Source: Desulfobacter latus (GTDB lineage Bacteria > Desulfobacterota > Desulfobacteria > Desulfobacterales > Desulfobacteraceae). From it: 64,000 nt of DNA. The notes beneath the pieces were generated by a model. That model was not told the origin of the DNA, ran no database searches, and worked only from the letters and a program-made list of their open reading frames with translations. This document shows, piece by piece, positions 1-9,700 of this stretch; position 1 is the stretch's first letter, and every line of letters starts with the position of its first letter. The position numbers were made by a program, and so were the translations under genes. The DNA lies in NCBI RefSeq assembly GCF_013389365.1, contig NZ_JACADJ010000009.1:27295-91294 (forward strand). Direction: 5' to 3'.

Positions 1-1458
1 CAGGGTGCCTTCCAGGTGCGCCGGCAGGATAAAAAAGGCCTCAATAAGGGATATGAAAAGAATACAGATCACGGACTGGGGCATGACAGCGATGAATTTT
101 CCCATGATGCCGGTGATATACATTAAAGGCGAAAACGCCACGATGGTGGTGGTCACGGCCATAACCACAGGCCCCCCCACCTGTTCCATGGCCGCCATGA
201 CAGCCTGCTTGGCGGTTTTACCGGCAGCATAGTGGGTATACACATTTTCCCCCACAATAATAGCGTCATCCACAAGGATACCCAGGGTCATGATAAACCC
301 GAACAAAGAGAGCATATTTACTGACGCACCAATGTACTCCAGAAAAAGAAACGCACCCATAAAGGTAATGGGAATGCCCGAGGCCACCCAGAAGGCAAGG
401 CCTAAATCCAAAAACAGGGCCAGTACCACAAACACCAGAACAATGCCCTGGATTCCGTTTTTCAACAAAAGATCAATGCGGTCCTGGACCATATTCGCTA
501 TATTGTACCAGTGTCCAAGACGGATTCCTTTGGGCAGATCATCCCGGACATTGTCAATATAGGCGAGTACCCGGTTGGAAATGGCAATGGTGTCCTGGGA
601 ACTGGTGCGCTCCACCACCACCATGGCAGCCGGTTGTCCATTAAAACGAGATTGGAGATCCTGGTCCTCAAATCCGTCAACCACCCGGGCTACATCCCCG
701 AGCCGGACCACAGTGCCGTCAGCCCTTGTCACCAGAGGAATCTGTTCATATTCAGCACCGGTATACCGTTTGCCTTTGGCCCGGACTAGAAACTCGCCGC
801 CGCTGGTTTTAATCAGTCCGCCAGGCAGCTCAAGGCTTCCAGAACCCACGGCACGCACCACGTCATCAAAAGAGAGAGAAAATTTGCGCAAATTATCTTC
901 GGAAATTTCTACTGAAATTTCATACTCCCGGACCCCCATAAGTTCTGCCAAGGAGATCTCGTCAAAACCGACCAGGTCATTCCTGATTTTGTCGGCGGTC
1001 TGTTTAAGGATACGTTCGGCCACATCACCGTAAACAGCCACATAAATTGCGGGCTCATTGTTTTTAATCTCAATCACCACAGGATCTTCGGCCTGGGTGG
1101 GAAAAGAATCGATCAAATCAACTTCGGTTCGAACCTCATTGAGCTTATCGGTGATGTCCGTGCCGGCATCAAGCTCCAGCGTCACCACGCCATGCCCTTC
1201 AACTGCAGCGGAATACATGGTTTTGATATCTTCAAGGCTTTTGAGCTGCTCTTCAATTTTAATGCAGATACCCTCTTCCACATCCTCAGGGGAAGCCCCC
1301 GGATAATCCACGGAGATACTGATCATATCCAAAGAAAACTGTGGGAACATCTCCCGTTTCATATTGATGGCCGTGAACATTCCGGCCACGATCAGAAACA
1401 CCATAACCAGGTTCACCGTGACCCGGTGTTCCACTGACCATTTTCCCAGGGGTTTCAT
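1..1458 (-). CDS. RND efflux pump inner-membrane transporter (N-terminal part; cut by window edge)
   Basis: Translating the minus strand from the ATG at 1456-1458 gives an open frame that runs off the left edge (485 codons visible). It starts MKPLGKWSVEHRVTVNLVMV, with the usual first membrane helix, followed by a long periplasmic porter region. A second hydrophobic block (around residues 335-480) includes GILVDDAIIVGENVY, the family's transmembrane segment 4 pattern with paired Asp. These are hallmarks of AcrB/MexB-like proton-driven exporters (HAE1 or related). The start overlaps the adaptor stop by 4 nt (ATGA), so the two are translationally coupled and should form one pump. The substrate cannot be deduced. 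An outer-membrane partner is not visible here. Confidence 0.92.
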   Translation of the reverse strand, partial: MKPLGKWSVEHRVTVNLVMVFLIVAGMFTAINMKREMFPQFSLDMISISVDYPGASPEDVEEGICIKIEEQLKSLEDIKTMYSAAVEGHGVVTLELDAGTDITDKLNEVRTEVDLIDSFPTQAEDPVVIEIKNNEPAIYVAVYGDVAERILKQTADKIRNDLVGFDEISLAELMGVREYEISVEISEDNLRKFSLSFDDVVRAVGSGSLELPGGLIKTSGGEFLVRAKGKRYTGAEYEQIPLVTRADGTVVRLGDVARVVDGFEDQDLQSRFNGQPAAMVVVERTSSQDTIAISNRVLAYIDNVRDDLPKGIRLGHWYNIANMVQDRIDLLLKNGIQGIVLVFVVLALFLDLGLAFWVASGIPITFMGAFLFLEYIGASVNMLSLFGFIMTLGILVDDAIIVGENVYTHYAAGKTAKQAVMAAMEQVGGPVVMAVTTTIVAFSPLMYITGIMGKFIAVMPQSVICILFISLIEAFFILPAHLEGTL

Positions 1459-2732
1459 CGGTCGTCTCCGGCCTTTTGAACGGTGATAGCCATACCGTTC
1501 AAAGCCCCGGGCAAAGGAGATTTAATAATCAGGTCACCGGGGGCCAGACCCCTGGCGATATAAACATCTTCTTCAAACCGACGAATAACGTTGACCTTTT
1601 TAATCACAAGATGATTTTCCCGTGCCAGATACAGGGTATCCGGGGAGCGCATGAGCGTTCGCGGGATTTTAAAGAGGTTTTCCTTTTGTTCCCCTTTAAC
1701 ACGGCATCTGACAAAGACACCGGGCCTGAGCAGCATCAAAGGGTCTTTGACATCAAGGGCGCCGATTTCAACAGTCATGGGCATGGTCCGGGTTTTTTCG
1801 TCAACAGCGGCTTTAATTCCGGCCACATGGCCCGGCCATACCAGAGAGCGTCCGCCGTCCAGATTGGCGATGGTCAAATTTACTTGGGGGCGTCCCCCGT
1901 CTTTAAAAACAGAACCCAACCATTGAAGTTCTTCAAGGGGAATGCGGATATCAACATCCAGGGCATCTTTTTCATATATAACCCCAAGCACCTGGCCCGG
2001 ATGAACATATTCCCCAACCTGGACCTGTTTCGTCATCACAACGCCGTAAAAGTCTGCTTTAATTTGAGATTTTTCAAGCATCAGAGAAGCCGTTTCAAGC
2101 GCAGACCGGGCCGAAGCCAGGGTCGATTTTTTCAAGGCCATGCGTGAAGGGACAAGCGCCTGGGCATTGGTGATTTGCTGCAACTGATTTTTTGCGGACA
2201 GATACTGTTGTCTCGCCTGATCCAAACTGGTTTTAGACGCAAACTGATTTTCAGCCAATGCCCTGACCCGTTCCAGTTCCTTGGCGGTTAGCTGCAGGTT
2301 AGAGCGGGCAAGCCCGGCATCTGCCTTTAAATTCAAGGCTTCCTGTTCAAGCAGATCAATATCAGCCTGGGCCTGAACCACCTGAACCCGGGCATTTTTC
2401 TCATTAAGGACAAGGGTTCGCTGATCAATACGCAAAAGAATTTCACCGTTACGAATGCGTGCGCCTTCCCGGAAATCAGGATGGATATAATCAATGCGGC
2501 CGGCAACCTCCATGGATAGCTTTACACTGTTTCGGGGGGTAACCGTCCCAAAGGCTTCAACAATCATATCATAAGTGCCCGATACTGCCGGAACACATAA
2601 CACTTTTGGCGGCGTGTCCGCCATTTCCTTCTTTTGAGGTTTTTCCCTGGCAACAAACAGCCACAAAGCCACACCTGCGGCAAACAACAAAACAACAAGC
2701 ACACGCATCAGTCTAAATAAAAAAGAAGGCAT
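1455..2732 (-). CDS. RND efflux periplasmic adaptor (membrane fusion protein)
   Basis: The predicted protein is about 425 aa. It has an N-terminal membrane anchor (residues 8-26), a split lipoyl/barrel-sandwich region, and a long Gln/Ala/Leu-rich alpha-hairpin (about 110-215). The second barrel half reads GVVMTKQVQVGEYVHPGQ, followed by a beta-barrel domain. This is the HlyD/AcrA-type adaptor that bridges an inner-membrane RND pump to an outer-membrane channel. I prefer the ATG at 2732, with AAGGA 7 nt upstream, over the upstream TTG at 2750. It is the first gene of a two-gene operon with the transporter at 1-1458. No regulator gene lies beside it. Substrate unknown. Confidence 0.9.
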   Translation of the reverse strand: MPSFLFRLMRVLVVLLFAAGVALWLFVAREKPQKKEMADTPPKVLCVPAVSGTYDMIVEAFGTVTPRNSVKLSMEVAGRIDYIHPDFREGARIRNGEILLRIDQRTLVLNEKNARVQVVQAQADIDLLEQEALNLKADAGLARSNLQLTAKELERVRALAENQFASKTSLDQARQQYLSAKNQLQQITNAQALVPSRMALKKSTLASARSALETASLMLEKSQIKADFYGVVMTKQVQVGEYVHPGQVLGVIYEKDALDVDIRIPLEELQWLGSVFKDGGRPQVNLTIANLDGGRSLVWPGHVAGIKAAVDEKTRTMPMTVEIGALDVKDPLMLLRPGVFVRCRVKGEQKENLFKIPRTLMRSPDTLYLARENHLVIKKVNVIRRFEEDVYIARGLAPGDLIIKSPLPGALNGMAITVQKAGDDR

Positions 2733-2989
2733 CTGTATTTCCTTTGGCAAAGAAACCGGTACCGGGATTTATTTGAAGGCACTTAGGGCCATGGAAACAA
2801 TAAAATCCGCCCTGATCCATATTCGCCCTGAACAGGGCAGATATGGAGTCCGCCCCGACTCAATACGTGGTCGAAAGGATGATCAAGGCCCAAAAATCAT
2901 AAAATGCGGCAAGGAAACCCCTGAGTCTTTAGCTCAGGGGAGGAATTGCCGCCCTCCTTATAATAATTTAGTAGTCCAGGTACCGGACC

Positions 2990-4282
2990 TTAGCACGTCG
3001 TATTGTAGGAATAGCCGTCAGATGCATGAAGCAGCCTGCAATATTTCCAGCTAATGCCCTGTACTGTTTTGTCCACTGTTTTAATGTTAAATGATCCGCT
3101 TTTTCTGACAGCGACACGCCCGATGTACGTTCCGACCTTTTTGCCGGAAGTGACAACCGCCTTGACGATGTCGCCCGTCTGAAAGCCTTTGACTTTTTTC
3201 TCAGTTGACTTTGCTGTTGTCCGGGGGAATCCGAACTTGTTTACCCTGCACATCTGCCTTGAGCCATGACCGTCTGCCTTTACAATCAACACGGTTTTGT
3301 CGATCTGAAACATCTTTTCAGGTGTACTTTCCCCGACACAGGCGGCATCGAGCCAATGCGTTTTGTGAAGTCCCCTGGTCGTCCGGTTGAATTTTGTCAG
3401 ACCGCCGGAGCCTGTTTCAACCGGCAGTCCGGTTTTTTTCAAGGTACGGAACAAGTCCCATCGGGTCGTGTTGACGGCGCCCGCGTCCTTGAGCGGCACG
3501 CCGGACTGCTTTTGAATTCGTTTCAACAGTCGCGGTTTCTTTGAAAGGAACTGTTCGAGCGACTTATTCCCCTTCTTCCTGTTGCACGCCGTACAGGCCA
3601 GTGTCAGATTGCTGACTCTGTTTGAACCGCCTTTCGATTTCGGCACGATATGTTCAATCTCCAATGGGATATCTGTTTTTCCGCAGTAGGCACACGTTCT
3701 GTCCCATTTTTCCAGAAGGTATTCCCGTACCTCATACCCCATGAGTTCCCCCTGCTGATACGCGACACCGGATATTTCGGGATTCTGTATTTTCTGCATG
3801 TCAAACCGAACCAACTCCATTGAAATTGCCTGAATATTGCAAAACCGGCACAACCGGTTGACCCAGGTTTCGATATTGTGAACCCGGCTTTTTAATGAAG
3901 GCGGCAGCCATCCTTCCGCCCTGGTCCGGTTATCAAAGCGCGGTTTTCGGTATCGCGTTTTCCGGTTTCTCCGGGATCTTCTGATGGCTCGTCTTGATTC
4001 CAGATTATTTTTGATCTGCTGGCCTCGATGTCTCAGTTCCATGGCAAAAACAATCTCTCCGGTATCGTCGTTAATCACGGCAATTCCGGTGTCTCTACTG
4101 CCCGGATCAATCTTGATCCGCAACGGGTTTGATGCCACGTCCAAAACGGTCTCTTTCAAAATGATTGTGAAGGGGAACTGTCTGAAAACTGCGGCTTTCC
4201 CTTCTGTCAAAAGCAGTCTTGCTTTTGCCGGATGTACCGGATTCTGCGGCTTTTTGTTTGTATCTAGAACAAATACGTTCAA
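2990..4282 (-). CDS. iscB: IscB RNA-guided HNH/RuvC nuclease, copy 1
   Basis: 430 aa. The layout is an N-terminal PLMP-like segment (about 1-50), RuvC-I IDPGSRDTG (Asp59), an Arg-rich bridge helix (about 92-118), RuvC-II ISMELVRFD (Glu156), an inserted HNH domain with CxxC pairs and EHIVPKSKGG (His211), and RuvC-III HWLDAACVG. All nickase and RuvC catalytic residues are present, so the enzyme looks active. IscB proteins are the ancestors of Cas9 and cut DNA using an omega-RNA encoded just upstream. Here that RNA is at 4290-4519. The start is a TTG (MNVFVLDTNK). It differs from copy 2 by scattered substitutions only, such as SRDTG versus SRETG. Confidence 0.92.
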   Translation of the reverse strand: MNVFVLDTNKKPQNPVHPAKARLLLTEGKAAVFRQFPFTIILKETVLDVASNPLRIKIDPGSRDTGIAVINDDTGEIVFAMELRHRGQQIKNNLESRRAIRRSRRNRKTRYRKPRFDNRTRAEGWLPPSLKSRVHNIETWVNRLCRFCNIQAISMELVRFDMQKIQNPEISGVAYQQGELMGYEVREYLLEKWDRTCAYCGKTDIPLEIEHIVPKSKGGSNRVSNLTLACTACNRKKGNKSLEQFLSKKPRLLKRIQKQSGVPLKDAGAVNTTRWDLFRTLKKTGLPVETGSGGLTKFNRTTRGLHKTHWLDAACVGESTPEKMFQIDKTVLIVKADGHGSRQMCRVNKFGFPRTTAKSTEKKVKGFQTGDIVKAVVTSGKKVGTYIGRVAVRKSGSFNIKTVDKTVQGISWKYCRLLHASDGYSYNTTC

Positions 4283-4289
4283 TTTTAAA

Positions 4290-4519
4290 ATCCTCTTGTT
4301 TCCAAGGTAATGTTTGCCGCGTCAATGTTATGACCGGGTTTGGCGCAAGCAGCACCGGCTTAACCCCTTAAACCTGTTTAACCACTTGCCGTAGAACCTG
4401 GAGCTGGCGAGCACCCCAGGGTACCTATTTCCGATCTAACGTAGTACTCGAAGCACTTAGACTGGTCAACTTTGGGGCCTTTTCAAGCCCCTCGGTCTTT
4501 AAGCCGAGGGGTAGTTGAC
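4290..4519 (-). ncRNA. omega-RNA (HEARO-type) of IscB copy 1
   Basis: Conserved non-coding block directly upstream of iscB in all three elements. On the minus strand the 5' part pairs GTCAAC with GTTGAC around two hairpins (CCCCTCGG/CCGAGGGG and a GGGGCTT/AAGGCCCC arm), and several more short stems follow. In this family the guide is the genomic flank just 5' of the element end, here TGATAGGCATAATATT (reverse complement of 4520-4535). The 3' end is approximate. Confidence 0.75.
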
Positions 4520-4602
4520 AATATTATGCCTATCAATTATGACGTTTACTGTAAAGCCGTTTTCCGACTGAAGTTGGTATGTAAATTGCCAAACTAATTT
4601 AA

Positions 4603-4674
4603 GAGTATAGGAATGTCCAGCACCCAGCACCCAGCACCCAACACCCAACAGTCCGCCCAAAGGGCGCTAATTTA
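4603..4674 (-). repeat. Heptamer/G-quadruplex dispersed element, copy A
   Basis: Member of a five-copy family (also 21659-21750, 34128-34214, 35194-35302, 52692-52767). Plus strand: GAGTATAGGAATGTCC, then CCAGCAC x3, CCAACAC x1 and a last partial unit, then the arm GTCCGCCCAAAGGGCGCTAA. The G-rich strand is minus. It lies between the IscB element and the gene at 4774. Confidence 0.8.
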
Positions 4675-4773
4675 TAGTTATATGTGTTTAAAATTTATCA
4701 TCTTTTTTATCCATTGGTTTTGTGGTATTTTAATTTTTTTGAAATTGGTTTATTTGGTTAAAAAGGATTCAAA

Positions 4774-5328
4774 ATGAGAAAAGAAAATATTCTGGTGGGG
4801 ATACTGGTGGTGCTGGTGCTGGGTGGAATATATCTATACAACCGGCCCGTGGCGGATTTGGGTGCCCAGGTCACCCAGGTAAATGTTGAACCGCCTGCTG
4901 TTGGAGATCAAGCCTCTCAAAATTTATCAATGGCAGCCCCCAAAAATATTGCCTGGAATGATTACACCCCGGGCATGGCCCTGGCCGGGGAACAGGATAA
5001 AAACATTTTTCTTTATTTCCATGCGGCCTGGTGCGGATACTGTGTTAAATTAAAACGGGAAACCTTCACGGATGACCGGATCAAAGCCTACCTGAACGAC
5101 CATTTTGTCAGTATTGGCGTGGATACGGACAAACGACAGAAACTGGCCCAGCAATGGGGCGTTCGAGGGCTTCCAACCCTGTGGTTCCTGGACGCAAACG
5201 GGAAAAAAATCAATACCCTCCCCGGATTTGTTGGTGCGGATCAGTTGCTTTCAATTTTGCAGTATATTCATACCCAAAGTTATAAGACCATGAATTTTCA
5301 AGAATATGTCCGACAAAAAAAATCTTGA
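4774..5328 (+). CDS. Membrane-anchored thioredoxin-fold protein (CGYC)
   Basis: 184 aa. An N-terminal hydrophobic anchor (residues 6-22) is followed by a linker and a thioredoxin-like domain (about 60-170). The active site is FHAAWCGYCVKLK and the cis-Pro loop is GLPTLWF. This resembles the thioredoxin_7/DsbD-gamma group, so a periplasmic disulfide reductase or oxidoreductase is likely. The ATG has AAGGA about 6 nt upstream. It stands alone, 95 nt before mtnP, and its partner is not evident. The pairing with a selenoprotein-rich genome is suggestive only. Cytochrome c maturation is an alternative role. Confidence 0.8.
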   Translation: MRKENILVGILVVLVLGGIYLYNRPVADLGAQVTQVNVEPPAVGDQASQNLSMAAPKNIAWNDYTPGMALAGEQDKNIFLYFHAAWCGYCVKLKRETFTDDRIKAYLNDHFVSIGVDTDKRQKLAQQWGVRGLPTLWFLDANGKKINTLPGFVGADQLLSILQYIHTQSYKTMNFQEYVRQKKS

Positions 5329-5423
5329 TTCAATCTTTTGATAAATTCGTGCTTGAATATCTTATGAGATTTATGATAGCGCAAATGTCGGTTTGATTTG
5401 TTTTTATTTTAGGAGAATTGACC

Positions 5424-6179
5424 ATGATACGGGTCGGCATTATTGGCGGGTCAGGACTGGATGACCCTGATATTTTAGAAAATTGTGAAAAAATTGAGGT
5501 AGACACCCACTATGGTCCACCGTCATCAGATATCATGACCGGTCTGATCAACGACACCCAGGTACTGATTCTGGCAAGACACGGCCGCAAGCACCAGTAC
5601 AGCCCCACCCAGGTGAACAACCGGGCAAATATATATGCCCTGAAACAGGCCGGTGCCACACATATTATTGCCACAACAGCCTGCGGCAGCCTGAAGCAGG
5701 AAATCGACCGGGGGCATTTTGTGATCCTGGATCAGTTCATTGATTTTACCCGGTTTCGTAAAAATACCTTTGCCGATTCTTTTGAAAAGGGCGCGGTGCA
5801 TACGGCCATGGCCCGTCCCTTTGATGAGTTTCTATGCAATGTACTCTACAGATCCGCCATGGATCTGGGATTGAACGCCCATGACAAAGGATGTGTGGTT
5901 ACCATTGAAGGCCCCCGGTTTTCAACCGTGGCGGAATCCAATATGTTCAGGCTGTGGGGCGCGGATGTCATCAATATGTCTACAGCACCAGAGGTCATGC
6001 TGGCCAATGAGGCGGGTATCCCTTATGCCGCCGTGGCCATGGCCACCGATTATGACTGCTGGAAACAGGATGAAGCCCCGGTCACCTGGGATGAGATTTT
6101 ATCAGTGTTCAACAAAAACGCGGATAATGTCAAACAACTGTTTATCAAGGCTGTTTCACAAATAACCGCCATGGGCTGA
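5424..6179 (+). CDS. mtnP: S-methyl-5'-thioadenosine phosphorylase
   Basis: 251 aa from the ATG at 5424, chosen over an upstream TTG because AGGAG lies 8 nt before it. It shows the purine phosphorylase fold: phosphate loop GIIGGSGLD, RHGRKHQYSPTQVNNRANIY, EGPRFSTVAESNMFR, then NMSTAPEVMLANEAGIPYA and TDYDCW at the base site. The enzyme splits methylthioadenosine (from polyamine or SAM reactions) with phosphate into adenine and methylthioribose-1-phosphate. The next gene is apt, which would recapture the adenine, so the pair forms a salvage unit. A methylthioinosine phosphorylase activity cannot be excluded from sequence alone. Confidence 0.92.
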   Translation: MIRVGIIGGSGLDDPDILENCEKIEVDTHYGPPSSDIMTGLINDTQVLILARHGRKHQYSPTQVNNRANIYALKQAGATHIIATTACGSLKQEIDRGHFVILDQFIDFTRFRKNTFADSFEKGAVHTAMARPFDEFLCNVLYRSAMDLGLNAHDKGCVVTIEGPRFSTVAESNMFRLWGADVINMSTAPEVMLANEAGIPYAAVAMATDYDCWKQDEAPVTWDEILSVFNKNADNVKQLFIKAVSQITAMG

Positions 6180-6255
6180 GTTGCTCTATTCACAGCCTGG
6201 CTCAATCCGAAAAAATATAAAGCCAATTCTTGTAAATTAGGAGAAACAACACAAA

Positions 6256-6777
6256 ATGGATTTAAAGCAGAACATCAGAAGCATTCCGAACTGGCCCATA
6301 GATGGCGTTGTTTTCAGGGATTTGACCACATTGATGCAGGACCCCGCAGCATTTAGTTATTCTTGTGATATCTTCTACGACCGCTATAAGGACAAGAATC
6401 TTGACAAGATGGTGGGTATTGATGCCAGGGGCTTTGTGTTTGGTGCTGTGGTGGCCTATCGCCTTGGTATCGGTTTTGTCCCGGTGCGTAAGAAAGGAAA
6501 GCTGCCCCACAAGACCATTGCGCAGAGCTACAGTCTTGAATATGGAGATGACACCCTTGAAATGCATGAAGATGCTGTTGCCCCCGGTGAAAAAGTGGTT
6601 ATTATGGACGATCTCATTGCAACCGGCGGCACTGTGGGGGCCACGGTCAAACTGGTAAAGCAGCTAGGGGCTGATCTGCTGGAATGTGCCTTTGTTGTGG
6701 AACTGCCTGATCTTAAGGGCCGGGATCAGATCCCCGGTTGTCCTGTGTTCAGTATCACTGAATTTGGGGGCGTGTAA
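6256..6777 (+). CDS. apt: Adenine phosphoribosyltransferase
   Basis: 173 aa, normal length. It starts MDLKQNIRSIPNWPIDGVVF, has the GIDARGFVFGA loop and the PRPP-binding motif VVIMDDLIATGGTVGAT. It makes AMP from adenine and PRPP in the cytosol. AGGAG lies about 12 nt upstream. It sits 76 nt after mtnP, consistent with co-transcription for adenine salvage, and is followed after 19 nt by recC on the same strand. Confidence 0.95.
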   Translation: MDLKQNIRSIPNWPIDGVVFRDLTTLMQDPAAFSYSCDIFYDRYKDKNLDKMVGIDARGFVFGAVVAYRLGIGFVPVRKKGKLPHKTIAQSYSLEYGDDTLEMHEDAVAPGEKVVIMDDLIATGGTVGATVKLVKQLGADLLECAFVVELPDLKGRDQIPGCPVFSITEFGGV

Positions 6778-6796
6778 TTTCCCTGGGAACAGTGCC

Positions 6797-9700
6797 ATGC
6801 TCAATCTGATCAAAAGCAACCGCATGGAAAATCTGGCCCGGGCCCTTTGTACCGTAATCGGCGATACCCCCGGCAATCCCCTTTCCCCCGAATTCATCGG
6901 CATCCAATCCCGGGGAATGAAACAATGGCTTTCCCAGGTGATCGCCCGGCATTTCGGGATATGCGCCAATGTGCGCTTTATGTTTCCCCGGCAGATGCTT
7001 GAATATATCCGGGAACACAGCTGCGAAAGCCAGGGGGCAGGCCTGACGGAATCGGGTTTTCTGAACCGGGACATGATGGCCTGGGCCGTGCTGGATGCAT
7101 TGATGACCAAAGCATCAAAATCGAACCAATCAGACAGCCGCCTTTGGGGGCCTGAAACTTACCTTGAACACGACGACACCGGCACCAAGGCCATGGCGTT
7201 AAGCCGCAGGATCGCCGTCGTTCTGGATGATTACCAGGTATATCGTCCGGACATGCTGGCAGCCTGGGGCAGGGGAGATAACCAGGCATTTGAAGATCCC
7301 CATGCCTTATGGCAGGCTGCTTTGTGGCAGGACTTGATCAATAAAGGCATCTCTTTGCCCGACCAGATGCAGGCCTGTATTGCCGCACTTGAATCCGGGG
7401 CCGTCAATCCCATGGCTTTGCCCCGGCGCATCTCCCTGTTCGGGATCTCTGCCATGCCCCCGTTTTTTTTAAATCTTTTTAATCGGTTGGGCCGGAACAT
7501 GGATGTTTTTCTGTTTCTGCTCACGCCGACCCATCAATTTTATTTTGATCTGCCTTCGCCCCGGCAACAGGAAAAGGCCGCATTGAAAAATAAGGCCCTT
7601 TCAGAGCTGCCGGAAGAGGGTAATCCCCTGCTTGGTGCCCTGGGTCAAAGCAGCCGGGAGACCCAGGGACTTCTGGAAAATTTTGACTATGACGAGCCCA
7701 TGGGCGACCTGTTTGCTGACCCGGTTGAACTGGGCGTTACCGATATGCTCAGCGTGATCCAGTCCGATATCCTGAACCTTGTCTGGCGGGGCAGAGGCAG
7801 GACGGATGCCCCCATGGCCATTTCACCCGGCGATAATTCCCTGGCCGTCCATGCCTGCCATTCCCCCATGCGCGAAGCCCAGGTACTAAAGGATCTGATC
7901 CTGGATGCGTTCAACAATGATCCCGGCCTCTGCCCCCATGATGTGGTGGTGATGATGCCCGACATTGAGGCCTCTGCCCCTTTTCTGGAGGCCGTATTTT
8001 CCCAGTCGCCGGCATTGCCCTTTACCGTGTCGGATCGCCGCCGCCGTTCTGAGTCCTTAACTATTTCAGCCTTTTTAAATATCCTTGAGATAAAAGAGAC
8101 ACGTCTTGAAAAATCAAAGATCATGGGACTTTTATCCTGCCCTGTCATTGCGGATAAATTCGGCCTGACCATGGGAGACCAGGAAGTTGTTTCCGCCCTG
8201 TTTGACGCAGCCGGAATTTTGTGGGGCAAGGATGGTGCCCATCGCCACAAGATTCTGGGTCAGCCCTATGAACACAACTCCTGGACCTTTGGCCTGAATC
8301 GGCTCATGACAGGATTTGCCCTGCCCGAAGCAAGTGCCGTGTTTGTCAATGATGTGCTTCCCTGTGATGGGATTGAAGGGCTTGAAGGGGAAATTTTAGG
8401 AAAATGCGCCCATTTTATTCATTCTTTGTTCAAGGCCCTGGAATTAATGGATTCCCCCGGCACGGTCCAGGCGTGGGCCACCCGGTTCCGGACTATTATT
8501 GCGGATATGCTGGTAAAGGATCTTGGTAATGACGGGGATATGGCGGTGTTGCTCAATGCCCTGGATGATATGGAAAAAGAGGCGAATCAGGCTGAATTTG
8601 AACGACAGGTCTCTTTTTCCGCCGTTCGCCTGGCCCTGACGGCCAAGCTTGATGTGAATATTTCCCAGGGCAGTTTCCTCGCCGGGGGGATCACGTTCTG
8701 TAATCTGATGCCCATGCGCAGCATCCCGTTCAAGCTTGTCTGCCTGATGGGAATGGATGCCCAAAGTTTTCCCAGGACCGGCAGCTCCCCCGGCTTTGAC
8801 CTGATCCGCCAATACCCCCGGCTCGGGGACGAACAGGATCGCCTGGAGGATTGTGAGCTTTTTCTGGAGGCGTTGTTGTGCGCACGTCTTCGGCTTATTA
8901 TTACCTATACCGGCATGCACATCAGTGATAACACGCCTGTTCCCGTGGCCTCTCCTGTGGCGGAACTAATCGATACCGTTGAAAACAGCTTTATATTTCC
9001 CCAGGGGTTCCAATGGCAGTTTACCCATCCGTTGCACCCGTTCAGCCCGGTCTATTTTTCAAATACCGGCGTGCCGGGTTATTTTTCCTATTCAAATGCC
9101 CAGTGCCGGATCTGCAGCAGCCGGCGCACCCGAAACAATGGAAACAATGGACATGGAGATAAGGCGGCCGGGGTCCCTGATTCTTATTTCCGGAACCCGA
9201 CGGGTGATAACGTCCTGCAACACCAGGTGTCAGAAGAGGCGCCAATGATTGCACTTGCCGATCTCATTGCATTTTTCAGGCATCCTGTTCAATATTATGT
9301 CACCGGTACCCTGGGCGTAAGTTATCCTGAACCGGGAGAGGAGACCGATGAACGCGAACCCTTCAGGCTCTCCGGAAGGAGTCTTTATCAGTTGGGTTCC
9401 CTGGCGGTTTCAAACCGCAAAAAACTGAATCTTTACCCCATGGTAAAGGCCCAGGGCCGGCTGCCTTTTGGAAAAAAAGGAGAACAGGAATGGGCCAGAA
9501 TCAATGATCTGGCAGAACCTGTCACGCATCTGGCCCAAAATGAATGCCCTGACGGGGAGCCACGCACACTTGAGATCTGTTTACAAACAGATGCCTGCTG
9601 CATCACAGGCCGAGTGACCGATGTGTATGACCAGGGCCGGGCCGTGGCTGGTTTTGGCAGATTGAATCCATCCCGGCTGCTGACCCAGTGGATCATACAC

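Larger units (their letters stand above)
2897..4519 (-). mobile_element. IscB-omegaRNA element, copy 1 (IS200/IS605 superfamily, no tnpA)
   Basis: A 1623-bp block repeated nearly exactly at 15348-16969 and 40740-42477. Read on the minus strand it begins GTCAACTACCCC, carries a structured RNA, then the iscB ORF, and ends with a subterminal hairpin (CCCCTGAG...CTCAGGGG near 2920-2941) and GCATTTTATGA. Boundaries were set by where the three copies stop matching. There is no terminal inverted repeat, target duplication or tyrosine transposase, as expected for IS605-type elements mobilised in trans. Confidence 0.85.

Noticed and set aside
1..1437. Several plus-strand ORFs (5-232, 575-1033, 1058-1306)
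   Set aside because: Shadows of the minus-strand RND transporter, which is open throughout and has clear family motifs.
2990..4282. Possible Cas9 or TnpB gene
   Set aside because: Size (430 aa), inserted HNH and PLMP-like start fit IscB; no CRISPR array; TnpB lacks HNH.
4610..4660. CRISPR-like short repeat array (heptamers at 4.6, 21.7, 34.2, 35.2 and 52.7 kb)
   Set aside because: Units are 7 bp with no spacers, and no cas genes are present.
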